This document shows, piece by piece, positions 28,041 through 37,129 of a DNA stretch of 64,000 bases. The stretch lies in NCBI RefSeq assembly GCF_947500975.1, contig NZ_CANMUE010000003.1:301264-365263 (forward strand). The letters run 5' to 3'. Under the pieces are notes generated by a model. That model did not search any database and was not told the origin of the DNA. It saw only the letters and a list, made by a program, of their open reading frames with translations. A program made the translations under genes and the position numbers. Numbering within the stretch: position 1 is the first letter of the stretch; the number at the start of each line of letters is the position of its first letter. This stretch comes from an uncultured Polaribacter sp. Its GTDB lineage: Bacteria; Bacteroidota; Bacteroidia; Flavobacteriales; Flavobacteriaceae.

Positions 28041-28550
28041 TTATGTTTTTGATTTATATAAAGGTACAGTGGAACAGGCTTCTCCAAACAAAATACTTTT
28101 TGCAATGGGTTGTAATTTTTCTATTAAAAAAGCAAAAGCAGAATTTGGTATTGGTTTTTCTGCACAACCTTTTATAATTACAGGTTTATCAGCAAAGTCT
28201 TTAAAATCTAGAAAACCAATTAATTCTTGATAAATAACAGTTTCTAACAATTCTAAATTACCAATAACAACTTTATTAGCAAATGGTGTAATTTCTGATG
28301 CTATTAACATAAAAGCCCATGAAGGAATAATAGCGTCTACTGAGCAATAAATAGCTACAAATGATTTTTTATACTGAGACCAATCGTGGTTTTTTACGTG
28401 TTCTCTAAAATCTTTTTCTTTTAAAATGATTTCTTCAAATAACCAATCTTTAATATCAAATTGTATTCTTTTTCCTTCAGGATAAATTTCTTCAAGATCA
28501 AAAGTTTTTAATTTGCTATTGGCAACTCTATTTATAATTTCTTTAGCCAT
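28041..28550 (-). CDS. DUF2480 family protein
   Basis: This 169-residue cytoplasmic protein matches DUF2480, a Bacteroidota family of unknown function. Conserved blocks include VANSKLKTFDLEEIYPEG, DWSQYKKSFVAIYCSVDAI, PSWAFMLIA and KGCAEKPIPNSAFAFLIEKL. Two cysteines in conserved surroundings (CSVDAI and KGCAEKP) could bind metal or a cluster, but that is a guess. The ATG at 28550 (MAKEIINRVAN) is chosen over one five codons upstream that overlaps the DUF59 gene. The location next to DUF59 and sufE suggests a role in iron-sulfur biogenesis. Confidence 0.87.
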   Translation of the reverse strand: MAKEIINRVANSKLKTFDLEEIYPEGKRIQFDIKDWLFEEIILKEKDFREHVKNHDWSQYKKSFVAIYCSVDAIIPSWAFMLIASEITPFANKVVIGNLELLETVIYQELIGFLDFKDFADKPVIIKGCAEKPIPNSAFAFLIEKLQPIAKSILFGEACSTVPLYKSKT

Positions 28551-28551
28551 T

Positions 28552-28872
28552 TTATAACATTCCAAGTTCTAATTTAGCTTCATCACTCATCATTTCTTGA
28601 GTCCAAGTTGGATCAAAAGTAATTTCAACCTCGCAATTATTTAATTCTTTTAAAGATTTTACTTTTTCTTCAATTTCTACAGGTAAACTTTCTGCAACTG
28701 GGCAATTTGGAGATGTTAAAGTCATTAATATTTTTGCATTGTTATCTTCAGAAACAAAAACATCATAAATTAAACCTAATTCGTAAATATCTACAGGGAT
28801 TTCTGGATCATAAATAGTTTTTAAAACATTTATAATTTTATCTCCAATTTCTTCTAATTCTTTATCTGTCAT
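28552..28872 (-). CDS. DUF59 (MIP18/SufT-like) iron-sulfur assembly protein
   Basis: This 106-residue single-domain protein of the MIP18/PaaD-like family carries IYDPEIPVDIYELGLIYDV and the cysteine-containing loop LTSPNCPVAESLP, the family's reactive-cysteine region. Members such as SufT/YitW help mature iron-sulfur proteins. It is followed one base later by DUF2480 and preceded 19 bases upstream by sufE, so the three form an operon. The name SUF system assembly protein is supported by this context. Confidence 0.92.
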   Translation of the reverse strand: MTDKELEEIGDKIINVLKTIYDPEIPVDIYELGLIYDVFVSEDNNAKILMTLTSPNCPVAESLPVEIEEKVKSLKELNNCEVEITFDPTWTQEMMSDEAKLELGML

Positions 28873-28891
28873 TTCTTAATTTCTTAAAATT

Positions 28892-29311
28892 TTACAATCT
28901 TGCTTGTTGGGCAATTGCATACATTTTTATTTGTTTTATCATAGAAACTAAACCATTTGCTCTTGTTGGAGAAAGGTGTTCTTTTAGTCCAATTAGATCA
29001 ATAAAATCAGTTTTAGCTGCTAAAATATCTTCAGGCTTTTGTTCAGAAAAAACTCTTAATAATAAAGCTACAATTCCTTTTGTTAAAATAGCATCGCTAT
29101 CTGCGGTAAATTTAATAGTATCGTTTTCTAATTCTGAGTATAACCAAACTTTTGATTGGCAGCCTTTAATTAAATTTTCATCTAATTTATATTGATCGTT
29201 AATTATTGGTAAAGATTTGCCAAGTTCTATAATATATTCATAACGTTCCATCCAATCATCAAACATAGAAAACTCATCAATAATTTCTTCTTGTATTTCT
29301 TTGATAGTCAT
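28892..29311 (-). CDS. sufE: cysteine desulfuration protein SufE
   Basis: This 139-residue SufE-family protein accepts sulfur from the cysteine desulfurase SufS for iron-sulfur cluster assembly. The acceptor cysteine is C51 in the loop LIKGCQSKVWLY. Flanking family features are DEFSMFDDWMERYEYIIEL at the start and the terminal SPTRANGLVSMIKQIK. It heads the minus-strand cluster sufE-DUF59-DUF2480; the core sufBCDS genes are not in the window. Confidence 0.95.
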   Translation of the reverse strand: MTIKEIQEEIIDEFSMFDDWMERYEYIIELGKSLPIINDQYKLDENLIKGCQSKVWLYSELENDTIKFTADSDAILTKGIVALLLRVFSEQKPEDILAAKTDFIDLIGLKEHLSPTRANGLVSMIKQIKMYAIAQQARL

Positions 29312-29342
29312 TTTTAAAACTTATTTTTGCTCTTTCAAATTG

Positions 29343-29365
29343 TTTTGTACAATTATTGTGCAAAA
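29343..29365. promoter_or_regulatory. near-perfect palindrome in the sufE/pfkB divergent region
   Basis: TTTTGTACAAT-T-ATTGTGCAAAA has 11-base arms with one mismatch. It lies 31 bp upstream of sufE and 20 bp upstream of the PfkB kinase gene, so a dimeric regulator bound here could affect both. The regulator is not known. Confidence 0.45.
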
Positions 29366-29385
29366 TTACTGATTAAAATTAAGAA

Positions 29386-30312
29386 ATGAGCAAATTATTA
29401 GCAGTTGGTACTGTAGCATTTGATGCAATTGAAACACCTTTTGGTAAAACGGATAAAATTCTTGGAGGTTCAGGAACTTTTGTTGGTTTAGCAGCAAGTC
29501 AATTTGGTGTAAAAACAGGTGTGGTTTCTGTTGTTGGTGGAGATTTTCCGGAATCGTATTTAAATATGATGAATTCTAAAGGAATTAATACTGATGGAAT
29601 TGAAATTGTAAAAGAAGGAAAAACATTTTTCTGGAGTGGAAAATATCATAATGATATGAATTCTAGAGACACCTTAATTACTGAATTAAATGTTTTAGAG
29701 AATTTTGCACCGGTTGTTCCTAATGATTTTAAAGACTCAGATATTGTAATGTTGGGTAATTTACACCCTTTAACACAAGCTTCAGTTTTAGATCAAATGA
29801 CAAAAAAACCAAAATTAGTAGTTTTAGATACTATGAATTTTTGGATGGATATTGCTTTGGCAGATTTACATACTGTTTTAAAAAGAGTAGATGTAATTAC
29901 TATTAATGATGAAGAAGCTCGTCAACTATCAGGAGAATATTCTTTGGTAAATGCCGCAAAGAAAATTCACTCAATGGGGCCTAAATATGTAGTAATTAAA
30001 AAAGGAGAACATGGAGCATTGTTATTTAATGATGGTAAAATGTTTTATGCACCAGCATTACCTTTGGCAGAAGTTTTTGATCCAACAGGAGCAGGAGACA
30101 CATTTGCAGGTGGTTTTTGTGGATATTTAACAAAAACAAAAGATATCTCTTTTGAAAACATGAAAAATGCCATTATATATGGATCAAATTTAGCTTCCTT
30201 TTGTGTAGAAAAGTTTGGTACAGAACGAATGCAAGAGTTAACAACAGATGAAGTGAAAACACGCTTGCAAGCTTTTAAAGAATTAACACAGTTTGATATA
30301 GAATTATCATAA
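29386..30312 (+). CDS. PfkB family carbohydrate (or nucleoside) kinase
   Basis: This 308-residue ribokinase-fold enzyme has the N-terminal glycine motif KILGGSGTFVGLAASQFGV and the C-terminal signature DPTGAGDTFAGGFCGYL with the catalytic Asp and anion hole. It phosphorylates a sugar or nucleoside with ATP; the substrate is not evident. It precedes a purF-like gene by 65 bp with a terminator between. That pairing recurs in Bacteroidota and hints at a nucleotide-related substrate, which is inference. Confidence 0.92.
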   Translation: MSKLLAVGTVAFDAIETPFGKTDKILGGSGTFVGLAASQFGVKTGVVSVVGGDFPESYLNMMNSKGINTDGIEIVKEGKTFFWSGKYHNDMNSRDTLITELNVLENFAPVVPNDFKDSDIVMLGNLHPLTQASVLDQMTKKPKLVVLDTMNFWMDIALADLHTVLKRVDVITINDEEARQLSGEYSLVNAAKKIHSMGPKYVVIKKGEHGALLFNDGKMFYAPALPLAEVFDPTGAGDTFAGGFCGYLTKTKDISFENMKNAIIYGSNLASFCVEKFGTERMQELTTDEVKTRLQAFKELTQFDIELS

Positions 30313-30315
30313 ATG

Positions 30316-30346
30316 AAAATCCGCGTCTACAAACGCGGATTTTTTT
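30316..30346 (+). terminator. Rho-independent terminator after PfkB kinase gene
   Basis: AAAATCCGCGT CTACAA ACGCGGATTTT followed by a T-run, four bases after the stop codon. It sits just before the purF-like gene and probably separates the two transcripts. Confidence 0.92.
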
Positions 30347-30377
30347 ATACATAAAACACAACAAAACACACAATTAA

Positions 30378-32276
30378 ATGAGTGACGCAATTAAACACGA
30401 ATGCGGTATTGCATTAGTTAGATTAAAAAAACCTTTGCAGTTTTATAAAGATAAATACGGTTCTGCTTTTTACGGAATTAACAAAATGTATTTATTAATG
30501 GAAAAGCAACATAATCGTGGTCAAGATGGGGCTGGTTTTGCAAGTGTAAAGTTTAACGTTGAGCCTGGTACTAGGTATGTTAGTAGGGTTCGATCAAATA
30601 AATCACAGCCAATACAAGATATTTTTGCTACAATTAATGGACGTTTAAATGGTGTTTTAGAAGAAAACCCTGATAAAAAAGACGATATTGCTTGGCAAGA
30701 ACAAAACATGCCATATATTGGAAATTTATTTTTAGGTCATGTGCGTTATGGTACATTTGGTAAAAATAGTATAGAAAGTGTACATCCTTTTTTACGCCAA
30801 AGTAACTGGAAACACCAAAACTTAATTGTAGCGGGTAATTTTAATATGACTAATTCTAAACAGTTATTAGAAGAGTTAGTAGAATTAGGACAGCATCCAA
30901 AAGAATTTACAGATACTGTAACTGTAATGGAAAAAATTGGTCATTTTTTAGAAGATGAAGTGTCTGATTTATATTTAAGAGCCAAAGAAAAAGGATTTAA
31001 TAAAAGAAATGCATCGCCTTTTATTGAAGAAAACCTTGATTTACAAAATGTATTAAAAAGATCTGCTAAAAACTGGGATGGTGGTTATGCCATGGCAGGT
31101 TTAGTGGGTCATGGAGACGCTTTTGTTTTACGAGATCCAAACGGAATTAGACCTACTTATTTTTACGAAGATGATGAAGTTGTTGTAGTGGCTTCAGAAA
31201 GACCAGTTATTCAAACTGTTTTTAATGTTACAATTGATAAAGTTAAAGAATTAGAAAGAGGACATGCGTTAATCATTAAAAAAAGTGGAGTTACTTCAAT
31301 TAAAAAAGTATTAGAACCAAAAGAAAAAAAATCTTGTTCTTTTGAACGCATTTATTTTTCTAGAGGTAGTGATGCATCCATATATAAAGAAAGAAAAGAT
31401 TTAGGGAAATTGGTGTTTCCACAGATTTTAAAATCGATAAATTCTGATATTTCAAACTCTGTTTTTTCTTATATTCCTAATACTGCAGAAACGTCGTTTT
31501 ATGGAATGACAGAAGCCGCTGAAGATTTATTAAATCAACAAAAAACAGCTAAAATTTTAGAAGGAGGTAAAAATTTATCTTCAGAAAAAGTAACAGAAAT
31601 TTTATCAGAAAGACCACGTTTTGAAAAAATTGCCATAAAAGATGCAAAATTAAGAACGTTTATTGCTGATGATAGCTCAAGAGATGATTTAGTAGAACAC
31701 GTTTACGATATTACTTATGGTGTTGTAAAACCTACAGATAATTTGGTAATTATTGATGATAGTATAGTACGTGGCACAACGTTAAAGAAAAGTATTATTA
31801 AAATTTTAGACCGTTTAAAGCCTAAAAAAATAGTTGTGGTTTCTTCTGCGCCACAAATTAGATATCCTGATTGTTATGGAATAGATATGGCAAAAATTGA
31901 TGCTTTTATTGCTTTTAAGGCTGCTATAGCATTGCTAAAGGAAACTAATAAAGCTCATATTATTGAAGAGGTTTATAAAAAATCTAAAGATCAGCAATCA
32001 AATAAAGATGAGGATATTGTAAATTTTGTAAAAGAAATTTATGCTCCTTTTACCAATGAAGAAATTTCTGTTAAAATTGCGCAGATGTTAAAAACTGATG
32101 ATATTAATGCTGAAGTGCATGTATTGTATCAAACTGTAGAGAACTTACACAAGGCTTGTCCTGATAATTTAGGTGATTGGTATTTTACTGGAGATTACCC
32201 AACACCAGGAGGACATAGGGTTGTAAATCAAGCTTTCATAAATTATTATGAAGGAAATGATAATAGAGCCTATTAA
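30378..32276 (+). CDS. amidophosphoribosyltransferase (PurF-like, long Bacteroidota form)
   Basis: This 632-residue enzyme has an N-terminal Ntn glutaminase domain with the nucleophile in HECGIALVR (C9) and GHVRYGTFG, and a phosphoribosyltransferase domain with the PRPP motif VIIDDSIVRGTT and PQIRYPDCYGIDM. It transfers glutamine-derived ammonia to PRPP in the first step of purine synthesis. It is about 130-150 residues longer than classical PurF, because of an insertion between the domains and a C-terminal extension, and represents a Bacteroidota variant. Whether it is the main PurF or a paralogue cannot be decided here. Confidence 0.92.
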   Translation: MSDAIKHECGIALVRLKKPLQFYKDKYGSAFYGINKMYLLMEKQHNRGQDGAGFASVKFNVEPGTRYVSRVRSNKSQPIQDIFATINGRLNGVLEENPDKKDDIAWQEQNMPYIGNLFLGHVRYGTFGKNSIESVHPFLRQSNWKHQNLIVAGNFNMTNSKQLLEELVELGQHPKEFTDTVTVMEKIGHFLEDEVSDLYLRAKEKGFNKRNASPFIEENLDLQNVLKRSAKNWDGGYAMAGLVGHGDAFVLRDPNGIRPTYFYEDDEVVVVASERPVIQTVFNVTIDKVKELERGHALIIKKSGVTSIKKVLEPKEKKSCSFERIYFSRGSDASIYKERKDLGKLVFPQILKSINSDISNSVFSYIPNTAETSFYGMTEAAEDLLNQQKTAKILEGGKNLSSEKVTEILSERPRFEKIAIKDAKLRTFIADDSSRDDLVEHVYDITYGVVKPTDNLVIIDDSIVRGTTLKKSIIKILDRLKPKKIVVVSSAPQIRYPDCYGIDMAKIDAFIAFKAAIALLKETNKAHIIEEVYKKSKDQQSNKDEDIVNFVKEIYAPFTNEEISVKIAQMLKTDDINAEVHVLYQTVENLHKACPDNLGDWYFTGDYPTPGGHRVVNQAFINYYEGNDNRAY

Positions 32277-32313
32277 TAAAGTTTAAATTTTATGTTACAC
32301 TTATAAATAACAG

Positions 32314-32345
32314 AAAAGCATCCATTTTAATGGATGCTTTTTTTT
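32314..32345 (+). terminator. Rho-independent terminator after purF-like gene
   Basis: AAAAGCATCCA TTTTAA TGGATGCTTTT followed by more T. It stands between convergent genes (purF-like and sod). Confidence 0.92.
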
Positions 32346-32367
32346 ATAATTTTAAAAAAGGAACTAC

Positions 32368-32973
32368 TTATTTTGTAGCAGCATATCTTTTTTCAACTTC
32401 ATTCCAGTTTACAACGTTAAAGAAAGCGCTAATATAATCTGGTCTTCTATTTTGGTAGTTTAAATAGTAGGCGTGTTCCCAAACATCTAAACCTAAAATT
32501 GGTGTTCCTCCACAACCATTTGGCATTAAAGGATTGTCTTGATTTGGAGTAGAACAAACAGAAACTTTACCATCTTTATCTGCACATAACCAAGCCCAAC
32601 CAGAACCAAATTGAGTTGCAGCAGCTTTAGAAAAAGCTTCAATAAAAGCCTCTTTAGAACCAAAAGCAGCTTCAATAGCATCTTTTAATTCACCAGATAA
32701 ATAACCTCTATCATTTGGGTTTAAAACTGACCAAAATAATGAATGATTATAAAAACCACCTCCATTATTTCTAACAGCTCCATTATTCATATCTAAATTA
32801 GTAAGAATATCTTCAATAGATTTTCCTTCTAATTCAGTTCCTGCAATTGCAGCGTTTAATTTTGTTGTATATCCATTATGATGTTTTGTATGGTGTATTT
32901 CCATAGTTCTTGCATCTATATTTGGTTCCAATGCATCATAAGCGTATCCTAATTCTGGTAATTCAAAAGCCAT
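32368..32973 (-). CDS. sod: superoxide dismutase, Mn/Fe family
   Basis: This 201-residue enzyme converts superoxide to peroxide and oxygen. Metal ligands are visible as H27 (EIHHTKHH), the His of [11 protein letters not shown], and the Asp and His of [12 protein letters not shown]. The stretch STPNQDNP resembles manganese-type enzymes, though the metal cannot be fixed from sequence. The ATG at 32973 ([17 protein letters not shown]) is the family start; an upstream ATG would add 18 unrelated residues. No signal peptide, so cytoplasmic. Confidence 0.96.
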   Translation of the reverse strand: MAFELPELGYAYDALEPNIDARTMEIHHTKHHNGYTTKLNAAIAGTELEGKSIEDILTNLDMNNGAVRNNGGGFYNHSLFWSVLNPNDRGYLSGELKDAIEAAFGSKEAFIEAFSKAAATQFGSGWAWLCADKDGKVSVCSTPNQDNPLMPNGCGGTPILGLDVWEHAYYLNYQNRRPDYISAFFNVVNWNEVEKRYAATK

Positions 32974-33093
32974 AATTTTTATTTTTATAAAGTTATTTGT
33001 ACTAAAAATTGAGTGTAAATTTAGCAATAAAAAACAGGTTTCACAAAGAAGAAGTCTAGGTAAAACTTATATTACTATAGATGTATGTTATTT

Positions 33094-34011
33094 TTAATTA
33101 TTAATAAATTGATGAATGTTGTTTATTGCCATTTGAGATTCTTTTAAAATACCTTTAAACCCATGCCAACCATGAGTCATTTTATCCCAAATTTCAGCTT
33201 TACCAGTATTTTTGGCTTTTTTTAATACATTAATAAGTTCAATGTTTTCATCATATAAAACATCGTAAGTACCAATTTGAACTAAAATAGGAGGTAAGTT
33301 TTCTAAATTTTGGTTCAGTAAATTGTATTTTTTTTGATCTTCTACATTTTTAAATGTAAGATCAGAAAATAGATTTTTAAACTCTCCACTTAAAAAAGAA
33401 TCTTTTTTGTTGTTTCTTATTAAAGAATCTTTAGTTGAAGCTGGATCACAAACAGGAAATAAACAAACTGCTTTATTTGGAAAAGGTTTTTGTTTGTTTT
33501 TTAAATAAAGTAAAAAATTTAACGTCATATTTCCACCGGCAGAATCTCCCATAATTATGATGTTTTCAGGAAGATAACCTTCTTCTATTAAGGTAAAATA
33601 AGTGTTTTTTGCATCATCTATTTGCGCAGGAAACTTATGTTCAGGAGCTAATCTATAATCAAAAAGAATAGCTTTTGTTTTGGAGGTTTTTACAATATTT
33701 GCTACTAAAGATTTATGACTTTTACAACTACCTAAGACAAAACCACCTCCATGAAAAAATAAAATAATACGTTTTGGATTTAGTTCTTTTTGGGGAGTAA
33801 TAAGTAAAGCATTAAAATTGGATAAAGTTGTTTTTTTGTAGGTTATGTTTTTAACATTAGAAAAACCAAACTTGTCCATTAATTTTCTGGATTTTTGGTA
33901 ATTACCTTTTTTTGTGAGACGATAACTTTTGTTGGTAATTTTTCTAAAAAAAGCATGCAATATGAATCGTAATAATCCATTACTCTCACATTTATAATTT
34001 ATTATTTCCAT
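33094..34011 (-). CDS. alpha/beta hydrolase, hormone-sensitive lipase type
   Basis: This 305-residue esterase/lipase has the oxyanion-hole motif FFHGGGFVLG (H87-G90), the nucleophile elbow GDSAGG with S157, and later the acid and base in GTYDVLYDE and MTHGWHGF. The fold and motifs fit the HSL (GDSAG) family that cleaves short-chain esters. There is no clear signal peptide. It lies between sod and fbp, all on the minus strand, with over 65 bp on each side, so it may have its own promoter. Confidence 0.93.
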   Translation of the reverse strand: MEIINYKCESNGLLRFILHAFFRKITNKSYRLTKKGNYQKSRKLMDKFGFSNVKNITYKKTTLSNFNALLITPQKELNPKRIILFFHGGGFVLGSCKSHKSLVANIVKTSKTKAILFDYRLAPEHKFPAQIDDAKNTYFTLIEEGYLPENIIIMGDSAGGNMTLNFLLYLKNKQKPFPNKAVCLFPVCDPASTKDSLIRNNKKDSFLSGEFKNLFSDLTFKNVEDQKKYNLLNQNLENLPPILVQIGTYDVLYDENIELINVLKKAKNTGKAEIWDKMTHGWHGFKGILKESQMAINNIHQFINN

Positions 34012-34080
34012 ACATTTTTTTGTAAAAAACTATTTTCAGGAATATACAAAAAAAATAGGATAATAAATTTCTACTTTCAT

Positions 34081-34112
34081 TTATAAAAATAACTGTTGTG
34101 TTATTTTTATAA
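34081..34112 (-). terminator. perfect inverted repeat downstream of fbp (terminator-like)
   Basis: TTATAAAAATAAC (34081-34093) and its exact complement GTTATTTTTATAA (34100-34112) surround a six-base loop, 19 bases after the fbp stop on the minus strand. The stem is AT-rich, so termination strength is uncertain. Confidence 0.55.
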
Positions 34113-34131
34113 AACAAAACTATTAAAATAA

Positions 34132-35142
34132 TTATTCGCCAAACTTACGCATAAACTCTTCTACTTTTTCTACCATATTTTTGCTTCCGCAAATAAAAGG
34201 AACTCTTTGGTGTAGTTCGGTAGGTTCAACATCCATAGTTCTTGTTACACCATCAGATGATTTACCATTTGCTTGTTCTGCCAAAAATGCAATTGGATTA
34301 CACTCATATAATAAACGTAATTTTCCATTCGGATTTCTAGAACCTTTTGGGTATAAATAAATACCTCCCTTAATCATATTTCTATGAAAATCAGAAACTA
34401 AAGAACCAATATATCTACTTGTATAAGGTCTTTCACCTTCTTCTTCCTGACAGTATTTTATATATTTTTTTATCCCTAAAGGAAAATCTTGATAATTTCC
34501 TTCATTTACAGAATAAATATTTCCGTTTTCTGGAAAAGTCATATTAGCATGTGATAAATAAAAAGTACCAATAGCAGGGTTTAAAGTAAAACCATTTACA
34601 CCATCTCCGGTAGTGTAAACTAACATTGTAGATGTACCATAAACCACATAACCAGCAGCAACTTGCTCACTACCTTTTTGTAAAAAATCTTTTAATTGAA
34701 CAGGAGTTCCTGTTGGTGTTACTCTTCTGTAAATAGAAAAAATTGTACCTACAGATACGTTTACATCAATGTTAGATGATCCGTCTAAAGGGTCAATTAG
34801 AACAACATATTTATTTTGATTATTTTCATCAATACTATTAATAGCTACAAAACTATCTTCTTCTTCACTTGCAATTCCACAAACAATATTTCTTCGGGTT
34901 AAGGTTTGAATAAATTTGTCATTTGCATACACATCCAGTTTTTGTTGATCTTCACCCTGAATATTTGTGTCACCTACTGCACCAATAATATCTACTAAAC
35001 CAGCTTTGTTTACTTCGTGATTTACAACTTTTGCAGCTAGTCTTATAGAGTTTAATAAGCTCGATAATTCTCCTGAACTATATTTAAATGAAGTTTGATT
35101 TTCGATAATAAATTCACCTAAAGTTTGCTTTTTTAGAGTCAT
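34132..35142 (-). CDS. fbp: fructose-1,6-bisphosphatase, class I
   Basis: This 336-residue gluconeogenic enzyme hydrolyses fructose 1,6-bisphosphate to fructose 6-phosphate. The metal-binding signature is [15 protein letters not shown], preceded by the Glu pair in ASEEEDSF, and the substrate-binding part includes [20 protein letters not shown]. Its length is typical of class I enzymes. It is divergent from an acetyltransferase-aspartate kinase operon, with 193 bp of shared upstream region. Confidence 0.97.
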   Translation of the reverse strand: MTLKKQTLGEFIIENQTSFKYSSGELSSLLNSIRLAAKVVNHEVNKAGLVDIIGAVGDTNIQGEDQQKLDVYANDKFIQTLTRRNIVCGIASEEEDSFVAINSIDENNQNKYVVLIDPLDGSSNIDVNVSVGTIFSIYRRVTPTGTPVQLKDFLQKGSEQVAAGYVVYGTSTMLVYTTGDGVNGFTLNPAIGTFYLSHANMTFPENGNIYSVNEGNYQDFPLGIKKYIKYCQEEEGERPYTSRYIGSLVSDFHRNMIKGGIYLYPKGSRNPNGKLRLLYECNPIAFLAEQANGKSSDGVTRTMDVEPTELHQRVPFICGSKNMVEKVEEFMRKFGE

Positions 35143-35245
35143 AGTTACTTAATGTTGTATTTTTTAACAAATATCTTATTTTTTTAACTATTTACAATCC
35201 TTATCTATCTGTTTTTTTAATAAAAAAAGCATATTTTCTTTTAGA

Positions 35246-35266
35246 ATTTTCAAACAAATTGAAAAT
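35246..35266. promoter_or_regulatory. palindrome in the fbp/acetyltransferase divergent region
   Basis: ATTTTCAA ACAAA TTGAAAAT has eight-base arms around five bases and lies in the region shared by fbp and the acetyltransferase gene. It is a candidate operator, but no matching regulator is known in the window. Confidence 0.35.
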
Positions 35267-35290
35267 AACTGTGTAAAATATTCAAATATT

Positions 35291-35319
35291 TTTGATAGAT
35301 AGCAAATAAACTATCTTTG
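35291..35319 (+). promoter_or_regulatory. promoter of acetyltransferase-aspartate kinase operon
   Basis: TTTG (35291-35294) and TATCTTTG (35312-35319) are separated by 17 bases, matching the Bacteroidota -33/-7 pattern TTTG-N17..23-TAnnTTTG. The start codon at 35336 lies 16 bases beyond, giving a short leader. Confidence 0.65.
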
Positions 35320-35335
35320 ACAAAATTTTTAGAGA

Positions 35336-35815
35336 ATGAGTTTTATCATAAGAGAAGGGCAACAAAAAGACGCGCAAGCTGTTTTAGATTTAATTACAGA
35401 ATTGGCTGTTTTTGAGAAAGAGCCTGACGCTGTAGAAATTACTGTTGAAGATTTAGTAAATGATGGTTTTTCTGACAAACCAAAATTTAAATTATTTGTT
35501 GCAGAAGAAAATTCTATAGTAATTGGAATTGCACTTTTTTACGAAAGATATTCTACATGGAAAGGAAAAACAATTCATTTAGAAGATTTAATGGTAACAC
35601 AAAGTAAGCGAAAAATTGGGGCAGGAAAAGCATTATATACTGCTGTTTTAAAATACGCTTATGATCATAATTTTAATAGAGTTGCTTGGGAGGTAATTGA
35701 TTGGAACACAAATGCCATTAATTTTTATAAAAGCACAGGAGCTACTTATTTAAATGACTGGTCTGTAGTACAAATGAATAAAGAAAATTTATCAAAATTT
35801 ATTAAAAATAATTAA
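35336..35815 (+). CDS. GNAT family N-acetyltransferase, diamine acetyltransferase-like
   Basis: This 159-residue acetyltransferase resembles the spermidine/spermine (SAT1-like) branch of GNAT enzymes: FIIREGQQKDAQAVLDLI at the start, IALFYERYSTWKGKTIHLED, and the acetyl-CoA loop SKRKIGAGKALY. Polyamines or small amines are likely substrates, but this is inference. It precedes the aspartate kinase gene by six bases, so the two are cotranscribed. Confidence 0.9.
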   Translation: MSFIIREGQQKDAQAVLDLITELAVFEKEPDAVEITVEDLVNDGFSDKPKFKLFVAEENSIVIGIALFYERYSTWKGKTIHLEDLMVTQSKRKIGAGKALYTAVLKYAYDHNFNRVAWEVIDWNTNAINFYKSTGATYLNDWSVVQMNKENLSKFIKNN

Positions 35816-35821
35816 TTAAAA

Positions 35822-37075
35822 ATGAAGATTTTTAAATTTGGTGGAGCATCTGTAAAAGATGCAGAAAGTGTAAAAAATGTAGCAAACATTATAAAGCAAG
35901 AAGGGGCTAAAAACACTTTAGTTGTTATTTCTGCGATGGGAAAAATGACGAATGCTTTTGAAGATGTAATAAATTCGTATTACAATAAAGAGCAAGATTT
36001 ACCTCAAAAATTAAATTTTATTGAAGAGTATCATAAAGATATTATGAATTCTCTTTTTGAGAAAGAAGATAAAATTCATCAAGATATTGATATTCTTTTT
36101 GGTGAGTTAGGCTGGTTTTTGGCAAGAAATACATCACAAAGATTTAATTATGTTTATGATCAAATAATTTGTTTTGGAGAGCTTTTATCAACCAAAATAG
36201 TAAGTGCATATTTAGAAAAACTAGGCCAAGAAAATGTATGGTTTGACGTTAGAAATTATATAAAAACAGATAGTAATTATAGAGATGCTAAAGTTGACTG
36301 GCAATTAACAGAAGATATTATTACTGCAAAAGTAGATGCTAATAAAATAAATATTACACAAGGTTTTATAGCAGCAAATGATACAGAAAACACAACCACT
36401 TTAGGTAGAGAAGGGTCTGATTATACAGCGGGTATATTTGCTTATTGTTTAAATGCTGAAAGTGTTACAATTTGGAAAGATGTAAAAGGAGTATTAAATG
36501 CAGATCCAAGAGTTTTTGATGATACTACTTTATTACAACAAATTTCTTACGAAGAAGCAATTGAAATGGCTTTTTATGGAGCTTCTGTAATTCATCCAAA
36601 AACAATACAACCTTTGCAAAAAAAGGAAATTCCATTATTGGTTCGTTCTTTTATTAATCCTAAAGAAACAGGTACAAAAATTGCAAGAGGATCTACTTTA
36701 GAGCCTTATATTCCGTGTTTTATTGTTAAGAAAAATCAGATTTTAATTTCAATTTCTGCTTTAGATTTTTCATTTATGGTTGAAAATAATATGAGTTATA
36801 TTTTTCAAAAATTACATGATTATCAGTTAAAAGTAAACATGATGCAAAATTCTGCTATAAGTTTTTCTGTTTGTATTGATAATAAGTTTAATAAGTTTGA
36901 TGCATTTTATAATGAACTTCAAAATCAATTTAAAATTGATGTACAGCAAGGTGTAGATTTATATACAATTCGTCATTTTGATGATAAAGCAAATGCTATT
37001 ATAGAGCAAAAGGGAACCTCTCTTTTAACACAAATTAATAAAGAAACTTCACAAATTGTAGTGAAGCCTTTTTAA
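35822..37075 (+). CDS. lysC: aspartate kinase
   Basis: This 417-residue monofunctional aspartokinase makes aspartyl phosphate for lysine, threonine and methionine synthesis. The catalytic signature KFGGASVKDAE is at residues 4-14, with TTLGREGSDYTAGIF and VTIWKDVKGVLNADP following. Two ACT-like regulatory segments occupy the C-terminal third, suggesting feedback control by amino acids. No fused homoserine dehydrogenase is present. It is the second gene after the GNAT gene. Confidence 0.94.
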   Translation: MKIFKFGGASVKDAESVKNVANIIKQEGAKNTLVVISAMGKMTNAFEDVINSYYNKEQDLPQKLNFIEEYHKDIMNSLFEKEDKIHQDIDILFGELGWFLARNTSQRFNYVYDQIICFGELLSTKIVSAYLEKLGQENVWFDVRNYIKTDSNYRDAKVDWQLTEDIITAKVDANKINITQGFIAANDTENTTTLGREGSDYTAGIFAYCLNAESVTIWKDVKGVLNADPRVFDDTTLLQQISYEEAIEMAFYGASVIHPKTIQPLQKKEIPLLVRSFINPKETGTKIARGSTLEPYIPCFIVKKNQILISISALDFSFMVENNMSYIFQKLHDYQLKVNMMQNSAISFSVCIDNKFNKFDAFYNELQNQFKIDVQQGVDLYTIRHFDDKANAIIEQKGTSLLTQINKETSQIVVKPF

Positions 37076-37099
37076 AAAATTAAGTGTAAGTATTTTTAG

Positions 37100-37107
37100 T
37101 ATTTTTG
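37100..37107 (+). promoter_or_regulatory. -7 promoter box of the PlsC/OlsB fusion gene
   Basis: TATTTTTG fits TAnnTTTG and lies 22 bp before the ATG at 37130. There is no clear -33 box. Confidence 0.4.
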
Positions 37108-37129
37108 CAGTTGCGTCTAATTTTTAATC

